Position numbers and translations under genes: made by a program. This document shows, in pieces, positions 17,190 through 25,682 of a DNA stretch of 64,000 bases. The stretch's first letter is position 1. Each line of letters begins with the position of its first letter. Source of the DNA: Bacteroidetes bacterium UBA1935. GTDB lineage: Bacteria; Bacteroidota; Bacteroidia; Chitinophagales; Chitinophagaceae. The DNA lies in NCBI GenBank assembly GCA_002337045.1, contig DDFF01000012.1:124001-188000 (forward strand), given 5' to 3'. The notes beneath the pieces were generated by a model. It was not told where the DNA came from. It worked only from the letters and a program-made list of their open reading frames with translations, and ran no database searches.

Positions 17190-17207
17190 TATTGTGCTGA
17201 CACAATA
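17190..17207. repeat. Dyad-symmetric element 2 (TATTGTG..CACAATA)
   Basis: TATTGTG, four bases (CTGA), CACAATA: the same half-site as the dyad at 17141 but with a shorter spacer. It ends 27 bases before the ATG of the 36-codon ORF. Confidence 0.55.
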
Positions 17208-17234
17208 AATTGATTATCGGTTAAAAGCTTACTT

Positions 17235-17345
17235 ATGTCTTACAAAATGCCCTTGAAGCAGACTACCCCAAAGTCTAAATGGATGACAGTAGCATTGGTT
17301 TGTGTGTATATAGTAATAGGCATCTTCATAGTCTTGCACAAATAA
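17235..17345 (+). CDS. Putative 36-residue single-span membrane peptide
   Basis: An ATG at 17235 opens 36 codons ending TAA at 17343. The peptide has a basic N-terminus (KMPLKQTTPKSKW) and one hydrophobic helix (VALVCVYIVIGIFIV), ending LHK. This positive-inside single-span layout argues for a real small membrane protein, and it occupies a gap that otherwise has no gene. No homolog is recognised and no strong promoter is seen; two dyad elements lie just upstream. Confidence 0.45.
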   Translation: MSYKMPLKQTTPKSKWMTVALVCVYIVIGIFIVLHK

Positions 17346-17402
17346 TATAGCTACAATAAACTATTGACTATTTTCATTGTCTGAATATTATAACTCAGGC
17401 AT

Positions 17403-18713
17403 ATGAAAAAATTGGCTTACCTGCTTTTTCTGATTTTTTCCTTCTACAAAACAGAAGCGCAAACATATTTTCCGCCAATATCAGGCAACACATGGGACAC
17501 GGTTGCCCCTGCTTCACTTGGCTGGTGTCTCGATAGTATCAATTCCGTTTACAATTATCTTGGTCAGAAAAATACCAAAGCTTTCATTGTACTGAAAGAC
17601 GGAAAGATAGCATTAGAAAAATACTATGGTACTTTCACTAAAGACAGCGTTTGGTACTGGGCATCTGCAGGCAAAACACTGATAGCTTTTTCAACAGGCA
17701 TAGCGCAGGAACAAGGCTACCTTAAGATAAGTGATACCACAAGCAAGTACCTGGGTAATGGGTGGACATCACTCTCCCCTACACAGGAAAAAGCCATTAC
17801 CATTCGCCACCAGCTTACAATGACAACCGGGCTTGATGACGGTGTAAGCAACAGCGATTGCACAGACCCTTCATGCCTGCAATACAAAGCTGCTCCCGGC
17901 ACACGATGGGCATATCACAACGCCCCGTTTACACTGATGCACAAAGTGCTTGATAATGCATCCGGCAATTTCAATTTGTTTTTTAACACAAAGCTGCGCA
18001 ACAAAATAGGCATGGGTGGTATATGGCTGAAAGGTGCAGGTAGCGACACATTCAACATTGTATATTATAGTACGCCTCGCGGCATGGCCCGCTTTGGATT
18101 GTTGCTACTGAATAAAGGCATCTGGAATTCAGACACGCTGCTACACGATACTGCCTATTTACGGCAAATGACTACAACATCTCAAAGCCTCAATTTATCG
18201 TACGGCTACCTTACGTGGCTGAACGGCAAGAGCAGCTATATGATACCACAATCGCAGTTAGTATTCCCTTCAGCATTGGTACCCAACGCACCTTCAGATA
18301 TGTTTTGTGCACTTGGCAAAAACGACCAGAAAATATACATCATTCCATCTACCAATATGGTTGTGATACGCATGGGTAATGATGCCGGTTTTCCTGCACT
18401 TGCAGTATCTGCTTTCGACAACGAACTTTGGGGCAAACTGAAATATATATTCTGCACACCAACAAGTAGTATAAGCACTATCAACAATAGTAACATAAGC
18501 GTATACCCCAACCCTGCAAATGATATCATCAACATCAATACGTCTGATAATTACACTGCATCATTGCACAATATTGCAGGGCAACTGATAGCAACATACA
18601 ACATCACTAAAGGCCCAAATAGCTTCAATACTCGACAACTGCAGGCAGGCACTTATTACATAACACTCTGCAACGAGCAAGAAAATAAAACCATCAGGTT
18701 TGTAAGAGAATAA
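17403..18713 (+). CDS. Secreted serine hydrolase (beta-lactamase class C fold) with type IX sorting domain
   Basis: 436 residues: signal peptide (ending TEAQ), a penicillin-binding-protein/beta-lactamase-type domain and a C-terminal sorting domain. The SxxK motif is SAGK (88-91) and the Y-x-N motif is YHN (172-174). The last 75 residues (from ISVYPNPANDI) are a type A type IX secretion sorting domain, so the protein is expected outside the cell or on its surface. Substrate could be an ester or peptide; true beta-lactamase action is unlikely to be the main role. Its stop abuts the stop of the converging acyltransferase gene with no intervening base and no terminator. Confidence 0.88.
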   Translation: MKKLAYLLFLIFSFYKTEAQTYFPPISGNTWDTVAPASLGWCLDSINSVYNYLGQKNTKAFIVLKDGKIALEKYYGTFTKDSVWYWASAGKTLIAFSTGIAQEQGYLKISDTTSKYLGNGWTSLSPTQEKAITIRHQLTMTTGLDDGVSNSDCTDPSCLQYKAAPGTRWAYHNAPFTLMHKVLDNASGNFNLFFNTKLRNKIGMGGIWLKGAGSDTFNIVYYSTPRGMARFGLLLLNKGIWNSDTLLHDTAYLRQMTTTSQSLNLSYGYLTWLNGKSSYMIPQSQLVFPSALVPNAPSDMFCALGKNDQKIYIIPSTNMVVIRMGNDAGFPALAVSAFDNELWGKLKYIFCTPTSSISTINNSNISVYPNPANDIININTSDNYTASLHNIAGQLIATYNITKGPNSFNTRQLQAGTYYITLCNEQENKTIRFVRE

Positions 18714-19826
18714 CTACCTGAAGTAGCGCTTGAGCTTGAGGAACTGCTTTTCAAAAAAGTGATAGGACAGCATACTGATGCCTATAGACAAGGCAAATGT
18801 AAGGAGTGCAAATACTACTGCCCACAGTGTGGTATCTATATCCCAATGCAGCTTTTCAAACACACGTTTCAGCAAATTGATAACAAGCGTGTGATAAATA
18901 TAAAAGCCGTAAGTATATAGCCCCAGCTTACTCAGTACATTGCCGTCGCTTATCCTGAATTTGGTATCTGACGGCAATGTAAAGATGATCAGCAAGGCAA
19001 ACATTGCTCCTAATATACAAGTAGTCCATACAAATGGTGCGTCCCCCTGCAACTGAGAAAACAGCACAACTATTATCAACACTGTTGCGGCATACAAGCG
19101 CTTTGTCGTAATAGAGATCTTGTTTACTATATTCAACAGACGCTCTTTGTGGTTCAACAACAAGTATGCAGGTATAGCACCATATGCAAACAAGTCAATA
19201 TTAGTTAGTAATTCGCTGGTAGATAATCCATGGCTTACAAAATACCCCCTCGCAACAACAGACAGTATAAGACATGATGCTATCAGCTTTGGCAAAGATT
19301 TGATATTGATAAAGTATAGTAATAGTCCCCATACTATATAAAAATGCTCCTCTATACACAATGACCACATAACACCAAGCGGCGATGCATTTGGCACATC
19401 GTGCGTCCATATCATTTTATAGTTCTCCAAAAACAACGCAGACACCAACCAATTGGGTTCGTACCCCGTTGCAGAACTATTGAGGTGAATAATACCTAGT
19501 AAATACGGTGTAATGAATGCGATAAAAATAGCCAGATAAAACAAAGGCCAGATACGGAGCACACGCCTAGCAAAGAAATGTTTCAGGTTCAGCTTACCGG
19601 TTCTTTCCTTCTCTTCATAAACAATGTAGGTTATCAAAAAACCACTCAGCACAAAAAAGAACTGTACCCCTATGCCACCTCCTTTCCGCAATACATCAAA
19701 CCACGGGAACGCAACTATGGGCAAATGATGCAGAAACACTTTGAAGCAGGCAAAAAAGCGCAAGGCATCAAATGTGTGAAAATGATGCCTTGTTGTATGA
19801 TTTTGTATTACCTCTTTCGTTTGCAT
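18714..19826 (-). CDS. Acyltransferase 3 family membrane protein (OafA-like)
   Basis: 370 residues with about ten membrane segments. The N-terminal FDALRFFACFKVFLHH (with the conserved Arg and His) and FFFVLSGFLITY are signatures of the family, which O-acetylates or otherwise acylates surface sugars using cytoplasmic acyl-CoA. Its ATG overlaps the stop of the upstream GT-C gene by one base (TAATG), implying coupled translation. With the GT-C and GT2 genes it forms a three-gene surface-glycan modification operon. The sugar acceptor is not known. Confidence 0.92.
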   Translation of the reverse strand: MQTKEVIQNHTTRHHFHTFDALRFFACFKVFLHHLPIVAFPWFDVLRKGGGIGVQFFFVLSGFLITYIVYEEKERTGKLNLKHFFARRVLRIWPLFYLAIFIAFITPYLLGIIHLNSSATGYEPNWLVSALFLENYKMIWTHDVPNASPLGVMWSLCIEEHFYIVWGLLLYFINIKSLPKLIASCLILSVVARGYFVSHGLSTSELLTNIDLFAYGAIPAYLLLNHKERLLNIVNKISITTKRLYAATVLIIVVLFSQLQGDAPFVWTTCILGAMFALLIIFTLPSDTKFRISDGNVLSKLGLYTYGFYIYHTLVINLLKRVFEKLHWDIDTTLWAVVFALLTFALSIGISMLSYHFFEKQFLKLKRYFR

Positions 19827-21736
19827 TATTCTTCTGTATCTACCCCTTCCTGATCTTCCATAGATATAGACTGTGCGGTAGACATAGCATTTTGCGCTCC
19901 TTGCATATCGCCTTTTGCCTGATAAAGCTGTGCTAACAATTGATACCCATTAGCATCACGCGATGCCATTTTCAGGTATTCATTCATTACTGCTATGGCG
20001 TTATCCATCTTGCCGATGCTTGCCAATGCAATGGCATAGTTTTGATAAAGTGTTTCATCTTTAGGCTCTTTCTGTACCGCCAGTTGGTAATAGTATGCAG
20101 CATTTGCATAGTCTTTGGCATTCATAAACTGCGTAGCCTTAAAACCATAGTACGATGTATCCGGTTTTGTAATAGCAACAAGCGGCGTGTTATCTGCTTT
20201 TACCACCATTATGGTATTTGATGGCGGGAAGTAGCCACCCTGCAGCAGTTCTTTGTCTATGAAGCGAGAGAAGAATATACCGTAAGTATATTTCCTGCTG
20301 CTACGCTCTCTGTAGCGCACATAATCTACAGCAACTCTTGGATTATTCAGTGCCTTCTGATAGTGCCACATGGGCTCTATACAGTTTGTCAATATCAGCA
20401 CAGAGTCTTTGGTATTGTACAGGTCTTTTTCTTTTGCCAGCTTAAAGAATGCCTGCTTGATGCTATTCATATAATAGTCGGTTTCGTAATGCCCGTAAGC
20501 GCCATCAATACCACCTGTAAACTCATTGAAGTATACTATCTGGTTAGGATGATTAGCAACTACCCATTTAACAGGCAAGAATAAACCGATTACCAATACT
20601 GCAATAACCACATACTTTACTTTCACATCTTTGAAGTGATCGTATATATCACTGAATGTAAGTGCTGCCAATACTATCAGCAACGGATAGATAAACAGTA
20701 AGTGCCTCCACCCATCATATAGAGGAGAGTGCTTGTAAACGATATACACCCAAGGGAACAATGCCACAAAGAACAGGAACAGCAATGCAGGCATTTTTTG
20801 TTGCTTGAAGTAGAACAACAAAGGCGATAGTGCGATACCAACCAGTATGATGATTGGCGTAGTGATAAATATCCACAATGGTATGTAGTTGGCTGGTACT
20901 CCCTGGCTCATGATATGCCTGTCATCAAACAACATACGGATACCCATAGAGAAGTTCGACATTTCTGATAATGCACTGAATGGATTGCTTAGTGGAGCTT
21001 CCAACGCGTATGGCCAGAATATCAACCCTGCAAAATAGCCTACAATACCTGTTGCTACAGCATATACTATTGTGCGCTTCATCTCTGCGCCAAACATCGC
21101 ATAGTTTTTCCTCCATGTAAAAAAGTACTCTATACCAATAGCCACGAACAGGAATGGTATCAGCAACAAACCACCCACACGCACACCAATAGCAAGGCCT
21201 ATCGATAGTGCCAACCATAAAGCATCCTTCCAGCTTGGCTTAGGGAATGCTGCTACAAAACGAATGATATAGTATACCCCCATCGTCATACCCAATGCAA
21301 ATGGTATATCCTTCGGATTGTACATAGACTCACCAAAGAATCTTGGCGATAAGAACAGGAGCACCGATGTAAGGAATGCTGCACCCCACCCTTTATACCT
21401 CTTAGCTAGCAGAGATGCGTACACTATAGTTAGGAAGCCGAATATCGCAGTAATAAAATGACGCGTATTATACTCATCGGTCGGCAATATTTTGTTCACC
21501 GTCACACACAACAAATCGAACAGACCGCCATAGTAGTACACGTTCTTAAACGTTAATGCGCCTTTATCAGCACCGCCTGTAGCAAAGTAATTATACACGT
21601 GCTCGCCATAGGTGTTCTGCGTGTACTCATCACCACTGATACCAAAATCTTTACTTACCCAAAGCATAATGATGCACATTACTGCCCAGGTAATGAGTGT
21701 AAGTTTCTTAGCATTAATTTTATTGAGAAAGTCCAT
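19826..21736 (-). CDS. GT-C glycosyltransferase (GT39/ArnT-like) with C-terminal TPR repeats
   Basis: 636 residues. About ten membrane segments cover residues 12-400. The first periplasmic loop contains the acidic pair Asp36-Glu37 (GISGDEYTQ), the catalytic feature of GT-C enzymes, which take sugar from polyprenyl phosphate. After a soluble domain, residues about 535-630 form two to three TPR repeats (for example YYYQLAVQKEPKDETLYQNY). The next upstream gene is a GT2 enzyme likely to make the polyprenyl-phosphate sugar, so the pair would act in series. Target (lipid, glycan or protein) unknown. Confidence 0.85.
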   Translation of the reverse strand: MDFLNKINAKKLTLITWAVMCIIMLWVSKDFGISGDEYTQNTYGEHVYNYFATGGADKGALTFKNVYYYGGLFDLLCVTVNKILPTDEYNTRHFITAIFGFLTIVYASLLAKRYKGWGAAFLTSVLLFLSPRFFGESMYNPKDIPFALGMTMGVYYIIRFVAAFPKPSWKDALWLALSIGLAIGVRVGGLLLIPFLFVAIGIEYFFTWRKNYAMFGAEMKRTIVYAVATGIVGYFAGLIFWPYALEAPLSNPFSALSEMSNFSMGIRMLFDDRHIMSQGVPANYIPLWIFITTPIIILVGIALSPLLFYFKQQKMPALLFLFFVALFPWVYIVYKHSPLYDGWRHLLFIYPLLIVLAALTFSDIYDHFKDVKVKYVVIAVLVIGLFLPVKWVVANHPNQIVYFNEFTGGIDGAYGHYETDYYMNSIKQAFFKLAKEKDLYNTKDSVLILTNCIEPMWHYQKALNNPRVAVDYVRYRERSSRKYTYGIFFSRFIDKELLQGGYFPPSNTIMVVKADNTPLVAITKPDTSYYGFKATQFMNAKDYANAAYYYQLAVQKEPKDETLYQNYAIALASIGKMDNAIAVMNEYLKMASRDANGYQLLAQLYQAKGDMQGAQNAMSTAQSISMEDQEGVDTEE

Positions 21737-21746
21737 GAAAGCTGTA

Positions 21747-22493
21747 TTATTTACTATTCTTTATGATGCTTTTTATATTCACTATTTCTTTGAACATGGC
21801 TATCGAGTCTCTTACCAATTGTATCTTACTACCTTCTATAGCCTGCCATGTAATAGGCATTTCTTTTATGCGGATGCCATCATAATGCGCCCTTGTCAGT
21901 ATTTCCACATCATGCGCCCAACCATTGGTTTGCAACGCTCCAAACAATTTATCGGCAACTGCTTTACCATACAATTTAAAACCGCACTGAGAGTCTTTAA
22001 CCTTTAGTGGAGTAAGTGTACGTACTATGATATTGAAAACATTACCAGCCAGTTTGCGCTTAAATGTTTCGCTGATGATAGTAGATTGATGATGTTCTCT
22101 GGAGCCTATGTAAATGGTGTTAACATCTAACACTCCATTTTCGGCTTTCAGCCAATTTATAATTTCGGCAGGGCTAGTAGCCATATCGGCATCAAGTGTC
22201 AGCACAAAAGCATGAGATGCGCGCGAAACGCCATTCTTTAATGCTCCACCCTTACCCGTATTCTGCTGATTGACAAGCGTTATTTTATCTGTATTTGCCT
22301 TATAAAAACTATGCTCCTGAAGTTTGGTATAGGTATCGTCTTTGCTGCCATCGTTCACTATCACTACATCAAATGTCCCTTTCCATTCTTTTGCAAACGA
22401 TTCCAACCCTTTATACAACAGACTTATCCTGTCCGATTCATTGTAGCACGGTATGACCAACGATAGGGTTACACCCTCTGTTCCTGCATTCAT
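21747..22493 (-). CDS. GT2 glycosyltransferase, polyprenyl-phosphate mannose/glucose synthase-like
   Basis: 248 residues. The GT-A fold is marked by LVIPCYNESDRI, VIVNDGSKDDT and the metal-binding LDADM. Similar to dolichyl/polyprenyl-phosphate sugar synthases (DPM1-like) without extra membrane segments. It would load a sugar from a nucleotide donor onto a lipid phosphate at the inner face of the membrane, supplying the GT-C enzyme encoded 10 bases downstream. Confidence 0.88.
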   Translation of the reverse strand: MNAGTEGVTLSLVIPCYNESDRISLLYKGLESFAKEWKGTFDVVIVNDGSKDDTYTKLQEHSFYKANTDKITLVNQQNTGKGGALKNGVSRASHAFVLTLDADMATSPAEIINWLKAENGVLDVNTIYIGSREHHQSTIISETFKRKLAGNVFNIIVRTLTPLKVKDSQCGFKLYGKAVADKLFGALQTNGWAHDVEILTRAHYDGIRIKEMPITWQAIEGSKIQLVRDSIAMFKEIVNIKSIIKNSK

Positions 22494-22587
22494 AAATAGA
22501 GATATCGATACTAAAGTCTATTGTCGGTAAATATAAATTAAAGCAGCGAAAAACCACTACAGCAAAGCCTTTGATTGCAAAAAAATA

Positions 22588-22611
22588 CGCCCCGGAATTT
22601 CTTCCGGGGCG
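22588..22611 (-). terminator. rpsP terminator
   Basis: CGCCCCGGAA pairs perfectly with TTCCGGGGCG around a four-base loop; on the minus strand it is followed by TATTTTTTTG. It lies 28 bases after the rpsP stop. Confidence 0.9.
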
Positions 22612-22638
22612 CTAATCTTTTCGGTATAATATAAATTA

Positions 22639-23172
22639 TTAACCTTCTTGATTTTCTGTTGCAGGTGCTTCACCTTCTGCAGCATCAGCTTCAGCAGCAT
22701 CAGCCTCTGCTTCTGCAACTTGTGCAGCAGCTTTAGCAGCATACTTTTCTTCTACTTTGCGTACAGACTCACTCATTGCTGCATGACGTTTGTCTGCTTT
22801 GTGTTGACGATGAGACTCTTCGCGTTTAGCTACCAGTTGCTCATGATCAGCATTCCAGCTTTCAAATTTCTCCCATGCAGTTTTTTCGTCAAATAAGCCG
22901 AGGCTAACACCACGCATAAGGTGTTTCAGGTACAATACACCTTTGAAAGACAGGATACGGCGGCAAGTGTTTGTTGGTTGCGCACCTTGTTGCATCCAGT
23001 ACAATGCACGTTCACGGCTCAGACGTACTGTAGCAGGAACTGTAAGCGGATTGTAAGTACCGATTTTTTCAATGAATTTACCATCGCGAGGTGCTACGCT
23101 GTTTGCAGCTACGATGAAATAGAACGGGCGCTTTTTTGACCCGTGGCGTTGAAGACGAATCTTAACTGACAT
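22639..23172 (-). CDS. rpsP: 30S ribosomal protein S16 with long C-terminal extension
   Basis: 177 residues against about 80-90 for a minimal bS16. The N-terminal MSVKIRLQRHGSKKRPFYFI and the GTYNPL motif identify S16. The extension beyond residue 90 is first a charged helical region (KREESHRQHKADKRHAAMSES) and then an Ala/Glu-rich acidic tail (AEADAAEADAAEGEAPA). Extended S16 proteins are common in Bacteroidota. Own promoter-like box upstream and strong terminator downstream; rimM, trmD and rplS do not follow. Confidence 0.96.
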   Translation of the reverse strand: MSVKIRLQRHGSKKRPFYFIVAANSVAPRDGKFIEKIGTYNPLTVPATVRLSRERALYWMQQGAQPTNTCRRILSFKGVLYLKHLMRGVSLGLFDEKTAWEKFESWNADHEQLVAKREESHRQHKADKRHAAMSESVRKVEEKYAAKAAAQVAEAEADAAEADAAEGEAPATENQEG

Positions 23173-23215
23173 AAATAATAGAAATTATTTGTGTTAACAA
23201 TAATTTTAAGGACTG

Positions 23216-23223
23216 CGAAGTTA
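23216..23223 (-). promoter_or_regulatory. -7-like box for rpsP
   Basis: TAACTTCG (one change from TAnnTTTG) followed by CAGTCCTTAAAAT on the minus strand. The 13 bases after the box are the same as those after the rpsT box. Confidence 0.55.
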
Positions 23224-23234
23224 ATTAAAAACTC

Positions 23235-23257
23235 CTGAATTCTAAAATTAAATTCAG
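23235..23257 (-). terminator. Possible weak ffh terminator
   Basis: CTGAATT and AATTCAG pair around nine bases and, on the minus strand, GAGTTTTTAATT follows. AT-rich, so stability is low. Confidence 0.35.
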
Positions 23258-23297
23258 ATTAATAATCAGTTAACTCCTGTTTTTCAATAATTAAGGG

Positions 23298-24641
23298 TTA
23301 GCGCCTGCCAAATGGTGGCATTCCCATACCCATACCTCCCGGCATCATACCTTTCATTTTGTTCATCTGCCCCATCATCTGGCGCATTTGCTCAAACTGC
23401 TTCATAAAGGCATTCACCTCTGCTATATCCTTACCACTACCTTTAGCAATACGCTTACGGCGGTTACCGTCTATCACATCCGGGTTATTACGCTCATACG
23501 GTGTCATAGAGTTGATAATTGCCTCTATACCTTTAAACGCATCATCAGAAATATCAATATCTTTTATAGCCTTGCCAACACCAGGTATCATAGCTAACAG
23601 GTCTTTAATATTACCCATTTTCTTAATCTGGTTTAGTTGTTCTTTAAAATCTTCAAAATCGAACTTATTGGCACGGATTTTCTTTTCCAGCTTCTTAGCT
23701 TGTGCTTCGTCAAACTGTGCCTGCGCGCGCTCCACCAAGGTTGTGATGTCGCCCATACCCAGTATACGCTGTGCCATACGCTCCGGATAGAATACATCCA
23801 GTGTATCCAGCTTTTCGCCCATGCTCACAAACTTGATAGGCTTATCTACTGTGTATTTGATAGTCAGCGCAGCACCACCGCGTGTATCACCATCGAGTTT
23901 GGTCAGTACCACACCGGTAAAGTCCAGCCTATCGTTAAAGGCTTTGGCCGTGTTTACCGCATCCTGACCTGTCATAGAATCGACAACGAACAGGATTTCG
24001 TGCGGTTGCACAGCAGCTTTGATGTTGGCAACCTCTGTCATCATAGCCTCATCTACAGCCAAGCGGCCCGCAGTATCTATAATCACTACACTGTTACCAT
24101 TCTTTTTTGCTTCTGCAATGGCATTTTGAGCTATTGCAACAGCATCTTTATTTTCAGGCTCGCTGTACACAGGTACTTTAATCTGCTCACCCAATACTTT
24201 CAACTGGTCCATCGCTGCAGGGCGGTAGATGTCTGCAGCTACCAGCAAAGGATTACGGCCTTTTTTGCTCTTTAGAAAGTTGGCAAGTTTACCACTGAAG
24301 GTTGTTTTACCCGAACCTTGCAAACCCGCAATCAGTATAACCGTTGGCTTACCATTCAGATCTATTTCTGCCTCTTCACCACCCATCAAATCTGCCAGTT
24401 CATCCTTCACAATCTTCACCATCAACTGGCCCGGAGATACTGATGTCAGTACCTTTTCGCCCATTGCTTTGTCCTTTACCCTATCGGTAAATTCCTTAGC
24501 TATCTTAAAGTTTACGTCGGCATCTACCAATGCACGGCGTATTTCTTTTATAGTGGTCGCAACATTTATTTCCGATATACGTCCCTCGCCCTTTAATTGC
24601 TTAAAGGCACCTTCGAGGCGTTCACTGAGATTTTCAAACAT
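23298..24641 (-). CDS. ffh: Signal recognition particle protein Ffh (SRP54)
   Basis: 447 residues. N domain, then the GTPase (G) domain with GLQGSGKTTFSGKLA, DTAGR and TKLDGDTRGGAA, then the methionine-rich M domain ending in MKGMMPGGMGMGMPP. It binds signal sequences with 4.5S RNA and delivers ribosomes to FtsY at the membrane. rpsP follows on the same strand after about 125 bases. Confidence 0.98.
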   Translation of the reverse strand: MFENLSERLEGAFKQLKGEGRISEINVATTIKEIRRALVDADVNFKIAKEFTDRVKDKAMGEKVLTSVSPGQLMVKIVKDELADLMGGEEAEIDLNGKPTVILIAGLQGSGKTTFSGKLANFLKSKKGRNPLLVAADIYRPAAMDQLKVLGEQIKVPVYSEPENKDAVAIAQNAIAEAKKNGNSVVIIDTAGRLAVDEAMMTEVANIKAAVQPHEILFVVDSMTGQDAVNTAKAFNDRLDFTGVVLTKLDGDTRGGAALTIKYTVDKPIKFVSMGEKLDTLDVFYPERMAQRILGMGDITTLVERAQAQFDEAQAKKLEKKIRANKFDFEDFKEQLNQIKKMGNIKDLLAMIPGVGKAIKDIDISDDAFKGIEAIINSMTPYERNNPDVIDGNRRKRIAKGSGKDIAEVNAFMKQFEQMRQMMGQMNKMKGMMPGGMGMGMPPFGRR

Positions 24642-24666
24642 AGTCCTGTATCTTCTGAAAGGATTG

Positions 24667-24674
24667 CAAAGTTA
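24667..24674 (-). promoter_or_regulatory. -7 box for ffh
   Basis: TAACTTTG followed by CAATCC on the minus strand, 25 bases before the ffh ATG; the CAATCC start-site sequence is the one seen at the tRNA-Cys promoter. Confidence 0.6.
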
Positions 24675-24729
24675 AAGAAAACAGCCATACGGCGAAATGT
24701 AAATAACCCGATTCCCTTACCTTTATTAC

Positions 24730-24930
24730 ATGATTTTTATAGCTGTACTTGTTCCTTGGCTGTCTTTCTTTCTGCGAGGCAGAATTATCAAGGGTATTAT
24801 ATGCCTGTTATTGCAAATCACCCTGATAGGTTGGTTGCCTGCAGCACTATGGGCAGCCTTCGACCTACATAATCGAAGGGCAGAAAAACGACACCGCCGA
24901 ATGATAGCTGCTATTAATAGCCGTAATTAA
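24730..24930 (+). CDS. YqaE/Pmp3-type small membrane protein
   Basis: 66 residues with two membrane helices: IFIAVLVPWLSFFLRGR and a second covering ICLLLQITLIGWLPAALWA. The P-x-L-S-F-F-L-R-G start and GW-x-P turn match the Pmp3/YqaE family of tiny hydrophobic proteins linked to membrane potential and stress. A basic tail (HNRRAEKRHRRM) follows. Divergent from ffh. Confidence 0.75.
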   Translation: MIFIAVLVPWLSFFLRGRIIKGIICLLLQITLIGWLPAALWAAFDLHNRRAEKRHRRMIAAINSRN

Positions 24931-24994
24931 TGGCGCTTAGCTTGTTTTTTTGAATAGTGAATGATATTTTTACTGAAATCTTAAACTTCAGCTT

Positions 24995-25246
24995 GTGAAA
25001 AAGATATACAGCCTTTCTTTAATCCTGATAGCTCTGGTAGCATTTAGCTCTTGCAAAAAAGAATTTACCTGCCAGTGCAAAGTGAACTATGTTGTTAATG
25101 GCAATGTTCAGAACATGACTACTACCAGCAATGTTATCAGAACTGTAAAGAAAGAAGAGGCTCAAAGTCAATGCAAATACTACGAAACTTCAGAAAATTA
25201 TCTGAACCAGAAAGCTGTTGTTCAACACTATTGCGAAATTAAGTAG
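24995..25246 (+). CDS. Small Cys-rich lipoprotein (copy B)
   Basis: 83 residues with a GTG start, since no ATG fits the signal peptide. The lipobox is FSSC (Cys at 20), then KKEFTCQC, AQSQC and a final YCEIK. Same cysteine pattern as copies A, C and D. Followed by its own terminator and then copy C, so B and C are a tandem pair. Presumed outer-membrane lipoprotein; function unknown. Confidence 0.85.
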   Translation: MKKIYSLSLILIALVAFSSCKKEFTCQCKVNYVVNGNVQNMTTTSNVIRTVKKEEAQSQCKYYETSENYLNQKAVVQHYCEIK

Positions 25247-25271
25247 GCATTTACTACTTACTACCATACTG

Positions 25272-25300
25272 AAAGCCGTGTAATGATACACGGCTTTTTT
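25272..25300 (+). terminator. Terminator after lipoprotein copy B
   Basis: AAAGCCGTGTA pairs perfectly with TACACGGCTTT around ATGA, followed by T residues. Confidence 0.92.
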
Positions 25301-25365
25301 CATAACCCTCTGTTTGTCTGTAAATGTGTATTGCAGTAATATTGCAACATATTTAATCCCTTTTT

Positions 25366-25611
25366 ATAAAAAAAATCACCCTTATTTTGCTTGCAGGTGC
25401 TTTGGTTGCATCTTGTAAAAAAGACTATGTATGTAAATGTACCAGTACTGCAACTATCCCAGGCTTTGGCACGGTAGATAGCTCTTTTACTGTAGACATC
25501 AAAAAAGCTAAAAAGAAAGACGCAGAAGCTAAATGCAGTGCAAACGAAAATTCAACATCAGGTAGCTACATGGGTTTCACTTTCAGCTATGTAACAAAGT
25601 GCGATCTTTAA
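25366..25611 (+). CDS. Small Cys-rich lipoprotein (copy C), apparent ATA start
   Basis: 81 residues if translated from ATA at 25366: a perfect lipoprotein signal (I/M-KKITLILLAGALVASC, Cys at 17), then KKDYVCKC, AEAKC and a final KCDL. The frame opens after TAA at 25354 and contains no ATG, GTG or earlier TTG. The first TTG (25387) would leave a signal peptide with no positive N-terminus. So either AUA initiates, or an ATG has mutated, or the base is a sequence error. The rest of the gene is intact and followed by a strong terminator, which argues against an old pseudogene. Confidence 0.7.
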   Translation: MKKITLILLAGALVASCKKDYVCKCTSTATIPGFGTVDSSFTVDIKKAKKKDAEAKCSANENSTSGSYMGFTFSYVTKCDL

Positions 25612-25632
25612 AATAATCAAACCTGCTCTTTT

Positions 25633-25663
25633 AAAAAAGCCCCTTCGCGGAAGGGGCTTTTTT
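25633..25663 (+). terminator. Terminator after lipoprotein copy C
   Basis: AAAAAAGCCCCTTC pairs perfectly with GAAGGGGCTTTTTT around GCG. Confidence 0.93.
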
Positions 25664-25682
25664 ATGTACATTAGACATAGCA

